This document shows positions 57,261 to 64,000 of a stretch of 64,000 nt of DNA, one piece after another. Made by a program: the position numbers and the translations under genes. Under the pieces are notes generated by a model that saw only the letters and a program-made list of their open reading frames with translations, ran no database searches and was not told where the DNA came from. Origin of the DNA: Apostichopus japonicus (lineage: Eukaryota; Echinodermata; Holothuroidea; Aspidochirotida; Stichopodidae); assembly GCF_037975245.1 (NCBI RefSeq), contig NC_092576.1, positions 27,791,611 through 27,855,610 on the forward strand. Direction: 5' to 3'. Positions within the stretch are counted from its first letter, which is position 1, and every line of letters starts with the position of its first letter.

Positions 57261-58099
57261 ATGCAAATTCTTTCATTATTCTTGTTTGTTGTTGATGTCG
57301 TTCTTACTTTTCTTCTGTTTTTGTTTTCTAATATTTCTTTTAGAATTTAAGGAAACACAAAACCAGAGGAGTTTAACACACAGAGTGTAAGAATTGATTC
57401 ACACACACAGTGTGTAAGGATTGATTATCTGTCATTGGACTGCATGGTCTCTTAGCTGGTATTGTGTCTTATTTTGTTGCTTCTAGTCTAGCCGGGTTTT
57501 GTACAACTGTTGGTAGTAGTAGGTCAAAGGTTGTCAAACTGGGGTGACAGCCAAACTCAGTTCAGGATGTGAGCCTTACTGGATAATGATGCAGGGATTT
57601 GTTGTGTGAGGCTGCTGGTGTATTGTGTGTTAGAGGTACTTAGGATTGTATGTACAACAGTGGGTATTATATAATACACTTTACCTGGAAATGGTTTATA
57701 GTGCTCACGTAGTACTTAACCGGAATATTGATCGACTGGACCGAGACTTGTCTGTGCAGACATACCTCAGTACAAATGGTTACATTTTGTATGATGTGTA
57801 AAATGAGAGACACGCATGGTTTGTGTGTTATCCAACTTGTGGGGGGGTGGTGGGTGGGGGGTGGGGGTGCCAAGGTGGTTGTACAGTTAACCTGTTTTTG
57901 GGGTGTTCTTGGTCAAAAGTTACCTTTCTAATTTGATTTTGGTTTAATAGAGAAAGTTGCTGATATTTAATTTGAGAAGTTGTTATTTAGATGTCATGAT
58001 AGTTCATGAACTTAAGTCTACACATCAACAAAAATTTATCATTTCAAAATTTTCAGGGGAATGAAAATCGCATTAAATTAAATGCAATGTTTTCTGTTT
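57261..58099. other. Gene-less region
   Basis: G/T-rich stretch at about 57840-57868. No gene supported. Confidence 0.45.
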
Positions 58100-58262
58100 G
58101 ATGGCATTGTACATTGGATAATTTTTAAAATTTTTTTTTAAATGTGTGAAATGATAGTATGTTTTATTTAAAAATGCTACTAAAGTCTGAAGGTAGCAAG
58201 TATGAAAATTTAGGCTACTTATACAGGTACTTGGTAAAATATGTCACTATATTACAAGAAGA
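58100..58262. repeat. Dispersed duplicate, copy 2 (pair with 56290)
   Basis: See the copy at 56290. This copy has an insertion (TAAAGTC) and ends at a C-run (58263-58284). Confidence 0.85.
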
Positions 58263-58902
58263 CCCCCCTCCCCCCCCCCCCCCCAAAAGAAGGAAGAACC
58301 AGCAAATAATATAGAAATTTGCTCATCTTGTCTGCTGGCTAGCAATAATAATATTTTATTAAAATAAAAATGACCAAAAAATAATGAAAACTGGGGTTTA
58401 ATGAATCATCAATTGATTTTTTGACTGATTTTTTGATGTAGATTATTTAACCTTGTGCTTGACTTTGCAAACATCGAGAACTTGTAAGAATTAAGCCTCT
58501 GTCGGAATTGAAAATAGAAAACTAGATCACAAGTTTAATAATTAATATTAAAGAAGAAAAAAAACGAAGAAGAATAGAGAAATGAACGGAGACGTGTGTT
58601 AAAAAAGTAAAAGGGGAGACAAAATTTTTACTCAGCAGTGGGATCAGGAATCTTCACATTTTCAAGCTGCGTGCTTAAGTTTCCAACAAGAGGGGGTAGT
58701 TTGAATTGTGTCGGGTGACTTTTAAACTTTTATCAATCCGTGTGGGTGTTATGTGCACAGCCAACGGATATATGTATTCCCGATATCCCCCGCTCTCTCC
58801 TCATGCCCATGTGACTTCACATCGTGAGCTCAGCTAGGGTATGTGTAGCTCGAAAGTAATTTGCATCAATGTTTGATCCAAACCTAATTAAAAAATGAAT
58901 TT
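58263..58902. other. Gene-less region
   Basis: C-run at the left edge, A-rich near 58555. No gene supported. Confidence 0.45.
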
Positions 58903-58950
58903 AAAAAAAAAAAAGTTTTTTTTTTTTTTTTTTTTTTTTTGGGGGGGGGG
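58903..58950. repeat. A12-G-T25-G10 homopolymer string
   Basis: Three consecutive homopolymers in 48 bp. The A and T parts form a hairpin. T-then-G runs also occur at 750 and 62958. Confidence 0.93.
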
Positions 58951-59100
58951 CAAAAGCTACACACTAATAGAATTCCCCTCCCCCCGCTTTTCTTTAGCTC
59001 CGTTACACCCACAGTCACCAGCCTCATTCTACCATCCGGGACTGAGCAAACGTCGAAATAAAAAATGCAAAATATATGTTCACCGATATAAGTAAACTAG

Positions 59101-59632
59101 TGATGTGACTTACCGCATCGACAGTGTCAGACGGACGTAAATATCGTATCCTCGTACAACTCCCACATTGAGAGGCTCTTCACTGGCTTCCTATTAGCGA
59201 CCGAATGAAATTTACAATGCTCCTACTCGCTGTCCGTGCTCATCATGTGGAACAACGTTAATATATGTCTCAACGACTCTCTCTCTCCCAATGCTACTGC
59301 CCGTTGCCATGGGGCCTCTGCCAATGCCTACCTTTCTCTTCCCAATTCCATGTTTACAAACATACGAGTCCTGATATGTGGCCTACTCTGCTTCTTATAT
59401 GTGGAACCAGCTACCAGACCCATGTTACATTTTGCACACTAAACTTTCTACGTTTAATTGTTACCTATGAGAGACTCATTTCTTTACTTGTTTTTATTTG
59501 ATTGCGATAGACTTGTTTTGTTAAGCGCCTCGAGCGGCTACTTCTTGTTTCTGATTTGGCGCTGTATTAGTCCATTGTATTATTATTATTCTCATTATTA
59601 TTATTTTATTATTATTATTATTATTATTATAG
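59101..59632 (+). pseudogene. Decayed LINE (L2/CR1-like) reverse-transcriptase C-terminus and 3' end
   Basis: Across shifted frames it reads LHWLPISDRMKFTMLLLAVR, then MWNQLPDPCYILH. These match the layout of the region after the RT domain in L2/CR1/Jockey-like LINEs (HWLP..RI.FK.LLL...., then LWN.LP). The 3' end TTAAGCGCCTCGAGCGG, then GGCGCTGTATTAG and (ATT)n is the usual stem and tail of these elements. Stops and frameshifts show it is dead. Only the last few hundred bases are present, typical of 5' truncation. Confidence 0.72.
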
Positions 59633-60074
59633 CTGTGTAATTCTCAAAGAGAAATCTCACAACAGTACGATTGTCTACGGGCGTTGTGAAGTCTTTGCAA
59701 TGGAAGGCATTTTGAGTGAGTGGTACTGCCATTAATGGGTGGGCTAATTCTGCCGCCCCCCAACCGCCCCCCCATACCCAGTTGTGATTGTTATTGTGAT
59801 GTGAGAGACGCCTGTGCAGTGTAAGTGGAAATTACAGCAGATTCGATAACACCAATTGGCTTAAGGAAATAAAAAATAAAAATAGAAGCATTGTTTTAAA
59901 GTTCTAACCTTCGGCCTGTAGCTAGGTTTGATAATACGTTTTTTGGTCTTGCGTGTATAGGTTCAAAAATATGATACATAAAATTTCACTGAACTATATC
60001 ATTAAGCAGTGCAGTGTTATATATGGATAGGATGTTAGGATACACAAATTAACAACTAACCAGTCAATAATACC
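59633..60074. other. Gene-less region
   Basis: C-run near 59755-59773. No gene supported. Confidence 0.4.
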
Positions 60075-60410
60075 GGTGCTGTGGCTGAGTGGATAAAGGC
60101 GAGTGCATTTGAAGCAATGAGGCTTAGCAATCGGGAGGTTCCAGGGTTCAATACCCGACCGGGTCATAGTAAGGTGGGTTTTTTTTCATCCAAGAGCAAT
60201 CTATGGTTTTCCCATCTAAAATGATTTCTCTAAATTGAAAAGATTCCAAATTTGAGATAAAATGTTGAGATGTAAGTCACCCGATGCGTAAGTTGTAATC
60301 TATAAGCCCTTGCGGGCTTCCCCCACATTCGTGGTTCGCTCAAGCGTTTTTAATTTAACTGCCTGACTATTATTATGATTCATCTTGGCCCTATGATGAA
60401 ATAAACTCAG
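60075..60410 (+). mobile_element. tRNA-derived SINE (type II tRNA head)
   Basis: The head has box A TGGCTGAGTGG (60082-60092) and box B GGTTCAATACC (60145-60155). The 52-bp gap between them suggests a long-variable-arm (Ser/Leu-type) tRNA ancestor. A T8 run at about 60179-60186 would act as a Pol III stop. The tail contains a CCCTTGCGGGCTT hairpin and ends near an ATTATTATGATT repeat. Boundaries at the 3' end are uncertain. Confidence 0.65.
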
Positions 60411-60474
60411 CTAATTTACAGTATATATTCCAAAGTTTTATGATTATTTTTTTCTAGTTTTGTATCTATATATT
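60411..60474. other. Spacer
   Basis: Nothing identified. Confidence 0.35.
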
Positions 60475-60655
60475 TAAAAAAAAAATGTTGGTTATAGAAA
60501 AGTAAATACCTTGCACAATATATGTTATTTTAATGAACTATGGCATTAAGTTTTAATTAAAAAAAAAAATTTTGGTTATAGAAAAGTCAATACCTTGCAC
60601 AATATATATGTTATTGAAATGAACTATGGCTTTAAATTTTAATTTAAAAAAAAAA
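60475..60655. repeat. Tandem duplication, about 88-bp unit
   Basis: Two copies share TGGTTATAGAAAAGT, AATACCTTGCACAATATAT, GTTATT, AATGAACTATGGC and TTTTAATT plus an A-run. Confidence 0.9.
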
Positions 60656-60978
60656 AACAATTTTTTTTTTGTGGATGTAAGTTTGTCTTTTTTTTGTATG
60701 TATGCTGAGAAAAAGAAGGAAAAAACTTGTATTGAACCATTTTGACATTCTTGCCCATATTTTTTGGATAAATACCTGTTGATCATGGATGCCGGTGTGC
60801 CTCAAATGGATGTTGGATGTGTGGCATTTTAATGTGAAGTGGTTGTCTCCTGTTGCAAATATTGCCATGGCGACGAGCAAAATACCGGGCACACGATGAA
60901 GAGAGGAAGATAGAGCAAGGGGTTTGCGTAGAGGATTTGTATCCTCATGTGCGGTACAGTATTATCATTTTATGTATG
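60656..60978. other. Gene-less region
   Basis: T- and A-runs near 60660 and 60690. No gene supported. Confidence 0.4.
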
Positions 60979-61026
<48 letters not shown>

Positions 61027-61038
61027 GTGTGTGTGTGC
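60979..61038. repeat. (GTCT)n then (GT)n microsatellite
   Basis: About 11 GTCT units followed by GT repeats. Confidence 0.96.
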
Positions 61039-62296
61039 GTTTGTTTTGCTATCTGACCAAGGACTTGAACAAAAGAATTCCAGGTCCTCGGTTGTGATTT
61101 CTAAAGAATCACCACGTCCTCGGAAGAATTCTATTGTATGGGGTATTGTTAAGGTTAGGGTACGTGGATTTGAACAATGGAAAATACAATGGGGTCCTCG
61201 GTCTGAATGTAATACAAACATGTATGTGTGTGAGTGTGTGTAGAGGTGTGTATATACAACTGTCTGTGCAATGTAGCTATCACCCTTGGCTATTAAACAT
61301 TTCTCACCTCATTCAGAGACACACATGTTGTGACAGTGTAGCATAGCATTGTAAGATCTTTAATTCTATGGTACAGCATTGTCCTGTCACTCAAGCAGTA
61401 GTGTAGACAAATTCAGTGTTCACATTTTGCGTAACAGACTTTCGAAAGTTATTCCTCATTTGTAATGTAAACACCGTTAAAAAAAGGGTACATATGCTTC
61501 GCAGTGCTTGGTTAAATAACCCTCACATGTATGTATGTAATAATTTGCACACTTGGTTTAGCAATTTGTCCATTGTTTGCAGAGTACAGCAAACATTTAG
61601 CTACAGTATGTGATATTGTGATATACCCAGGTTATAGTGAAGAGTTAGGAAGTGGCCTACCTTTCATTGATCGGTATATACTCACAGTGTGTGCGTATAG
61701 AAGCTGGTATGTAGTACGTACGTTATTCTCAGTGGTACGGTAGCAGTTTCTACGGTATTTATACTAGTTTGAAAAAAATAAATATAAACAGGCAGTAAAA
61801 ACAGGGAGGTAATTTTTTTGTGGTATAACAGCCGATGTAGCATTAGCTGGAAAGGTTTGATATATTCAGCTGTCTGTTGTTAATTTTAGCAAAATTTTAT
61901 CATTTCAGCTTGTATTCAAACTGGGATGTTAGACTTTAGGAGGGGGGGGGATTTGTGTAGACATTTTTGGAAGGGGGGGAGAAGGGAGAAGGGGTACAAG
62001 CTGATGGTTGGTTTTGTTGTCACGGATCCTCGACGTGGATCTCGTTAGTGTCGACTAAAAAGCTACTTTTTGGTTTAATTAAGTTACAGTCCCTTCTTTA
62101 GTTTATATAGGTTTGTTGTGGTGCTGTGATATTCCGTGAAAAGGAAAAGCAAAAAAAGAGAAGAAAAAAAAAAGGTTCAAAGGAATTGAAAGGAATGAAA
62201 GGAAAAGTGTGGATTATTATTGCTTATAATATGAAGACACACTGACAGTGTCTTTCTATGAATTACCTCGAAGGTTGTAAAATTTCTTCCTGGATC

Positions 62297-62298
<2 letters not shown>
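61039..62298. other. Gene-less region
   Basis: GTCCTCGG recurs three times between 61083 and 61200. G-rich runs lie at about 61938-61995. No supported exon. Confidence 0.45.

Positions 62299-62333
<35 letters not shown>
62299..62333. repeat. T35 homopolymer
   Basis: Uninterrupted run of 35 T. No SINE body or gene recognised next to it. Confidence 0.95.
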
Positions 62334-62338
<5 letters not shown>

Positions 62339-62575
62339 CATGAATTCCTGGTGTTTTACAGAGCAACACCTGGGTGATTGACCTATTGACACCTCAACCA
62401 ACTATTTGACCTTTGACCCCAGAGAGTTTCTGGGGCACACTCTCTCTCTGTGGATGACATTCGATATATGATATTGTCACAGCTCCTGTGTGTAGTAAAT
62501 TTAGTGCTGTCTCCAAAGACATGACACTATTGGGAATATATATATACTGTATAGACTATCTGTAACCATTAAAGT
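62334..62575. other. Spacer
   Basis: Nothing identified. Confidence 0.35.
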
Positions 62576-62603
62576 ATACATACATATAATATAATATAAT
62601 ATA

Positions 62604-62651
<48 letters not shown>

Positions 62652-62691
62652 TATCAGTATATAAATAAATATTTATATTGAAATATATGTG

Positions 62692-62727
<36 letters not shown>

Positions 62728-62745
62728 TATACACACACATATATA
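62576..62745. repeat. TA-rich microsatellite cluster
   Basis: ATAATATA repeats then TA blocks at about 62605-62648 and 62690-62735. Confidence 0.93.
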
Positions 62746-63799
62746 GCATATGTTGTAACAGCCCTAGCTGATCAGACAGTTGCTATTTGTTGTATGTACA
62801 CTAATTGCCCTATCAATTGGAAGTGTGGAAGCTAAGCTGTTGGGAGATGAAGCACATCAGTGTCAAAAGGCCACATAGGCTGGCTATAAATTTAGTATAC
62901 ATAACAGCCCATTGTATAGGCAGGACTTTAATAGTATTATATTAAACTAGCCTTGTCTTTTTTTTTTTTTTTGGGGGGGGGGGAGGGAGGTGGGTAGGGT
63001 TGGTTGATTAAACAGCTAGCTAGAAGTATTACTTTAGCTTTTTTTGGTCTCTGGTGAACTTTTCTTTCATTTTCTCTTTTTTTCTTTGTTAAGATTGTCA
63101 TCTGTGGTGTTGGTTTTATGTTGGTCTATAGAAGGTGCAGAGCTGTAATAGTATGTACTTGGTATAGGATGGTGGTTTATGGGGTTTTAGTCTGTCTTTA
63201 AGTGTCAATATGTACAGACCCGCCCTTTGTGGTAAAGACCATCTGTAATGTGGTTAATATGTATGATGTTTCAAGATAATGACAATGGAGTGACTAATAT
63301 ATATGAAAGGGAAACATATGAGGCTTTGTCAAAATGTTAACTGATATTTGGACCGACCAAATGTGGCAAAAGTCCCTTAATAGTTATAATCAACTCTGAG
63401 CAAAAGCATTTACATAATTGATATCTTATATGTAAGCTTCTGCTATCGGTTTGAATATTAAAGAGAAAAATAGAAATTTTAGATAGCAAAGAATTCCAGA
63501 AGACAGTGAAGGTGCAGACGAAAAAAGAAATTAAAAATATAAAATAAAAAAAAATTAAAAATAAAGGATGCTACATGCAAAGATGTGATTATGCGACTGC
63601 TTTGTGCTAGCGTGAGAGAATTTAGCTGTAATGCAGTGTACAGCAGTTAAATATGTTAGAACTAGGAAGCAATGTAAATCACTGTATATGTACAGTATTC
63701 TGTGTAAATTGTCAGATTCAAAGCACCAGGGGGGCACTCTGTACAATCATAACACTTGGGTAATACGCCCTCAATGACAGTAATACAAAGCCAATTTAT
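62746..63799. other. Gene-less region
   Basis: T15-G9 homopolymer junction at about 62958-62982. No gene supported. Confidence 0.45.
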
Positions 63800-63804
63800 A
63801 CGCA

Positions 63805-63935
63805 TTAACACACCAGTAGAATCACTGTGGTACGGACTTCGGTCTGTGACACAAGATCCGGGGTCCGATTCCTACCTTCGCCTGATGAGTCCCAAAAGGA
63901 CGAAACCGGTCGTGAAGTGGAAGTTTTCTGGTTTA
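63805..63935 (+). mobile_element. Hammerhead-bearing, tRNA-like retroelement fragment
   Basis: Upstream of the ribozyme, GGACTTCGGTCTGTG (63834-63848) can form a hairpin and GGTCCGATTCC (63862-63872) is one base from the tRNA box B consensus. The arrangement (Pol III-like promoter part followed by a hammerhead) suggests a SINE-like or retrozyme-like unit. Ends are not defined, and the element may continue past the end of the window. Confidence 0.5.
63876..63917 (+). ncRNA. Hammerhead ribozyme, type I, minimal stem III
   Basis: Every core element is present in order. Stem I 3' strand CTTCGC is at 63876-63881 and core box 1 CTGATGA at 63882-63888. Stem II GTCC/GGAC (63889-63892, 63898-63901) has loop CAAAA. 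Core box 2 GAAA is at 63902-63905, then a minimal stem III CC/GG (63906-63909) closed by the A-U pair, the cleavage triplet GTC (63909-63911), and stem I 5' strand GTGAAG (63912-63917). Stem I pairs over 6 bp with one G-U. Cleavage is predicted after 63911. It acts as RNA and needs transcription of the plus strand. The near-absent stem III implies that it works best as a dimer, as in Penelope-like elements and retrozymes. Confidence 0.88.
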
Positions 63936-64000
63936 TCATTATGTAATTACTATATCTGTCATACCACTTGCTACACTATATATATATTTGCATATATATC
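63936..64000. other. Window end
   Basis: AT-rich sequence running into a TA tract. Nothing else seen. Confidence 0.4.

Overview
The window looks like non-coding DNA from an animal nuclear genome. It is AT-rich and full of TA, CCCCT, GGA, CTA and homopolymer microsatellites. It carries several tandem arrays, non-autonomous DNA transposons, tRNA-derived SINE-like elements, a decayed LINE 3' end and split-gene signals (polypyrimidine-AG acceptors, GTAAGT or GTGAGT donors). There is no bacterial-style operon, no long conserved ORF, no rRNA and no CRISPR. The repeat style suggests a marine invertebrate, perhaps an echinoderm or hemichordate, but that is only a guess.

Layout. 1-8 kb: TA and GGA tracts, two fold-back palindromes sharing a TTCCGCCAT core, and a 179-bp tandem duplication. 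8-17 kb: long CTA and C/G-rich microsatellites and a 33-45 bp tandem array. 17.5-19.2 kb: a 20-bp satellite with an 80-bp higher-order period and XhoI sites. 21.5 kb: a hAT-type MITE with an 8-bp target-site duplication. 24.7-25.7 kb: a 116-bp array. 33-41 kb: five arrays (125, 410, 21, about 80 and about 148 bp) and a 30-bp perfect inverted repeat. 41.5 and 53.8 kb: two copies of a roughly 237-bp element with a tRNA-like core. 45.8 kb: about 390 bp of TA repeats. 52 kb: a Tc1/mariner-type MITE with TA target site. 59-60.4 kb: a LINE remnant followed by a second, different tRNA-derived SINE. 63.9 kb: a complete hammerhead self-cleaving ribozyme beside a tRNA box-B-like sequence.

Coding content. 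The best exon candidate is 49030-49127 on the plus strand, with a strong acceptor, a GTGAGT donor and one open frame. Weaker candidates are at 3942-3994, 37863-38042, 42210-42371 and 46502-46623 (plus) and 31898-32111 (minus). I recognise none of these proteins. If they are real, most of the window is intron or intergenic DNA of one or more large genes. Most long open frames in the window are reading-frame artefacts of tandem repeats.

The most interesting element is the hammerhead. Its core, stem II, a minimal stem III, the GUC cleavage site and a 6-bp stem I are all intact. Such short-stem-III hammerheads are typical of Penelope-like retroelements and metazoan retrozymes.
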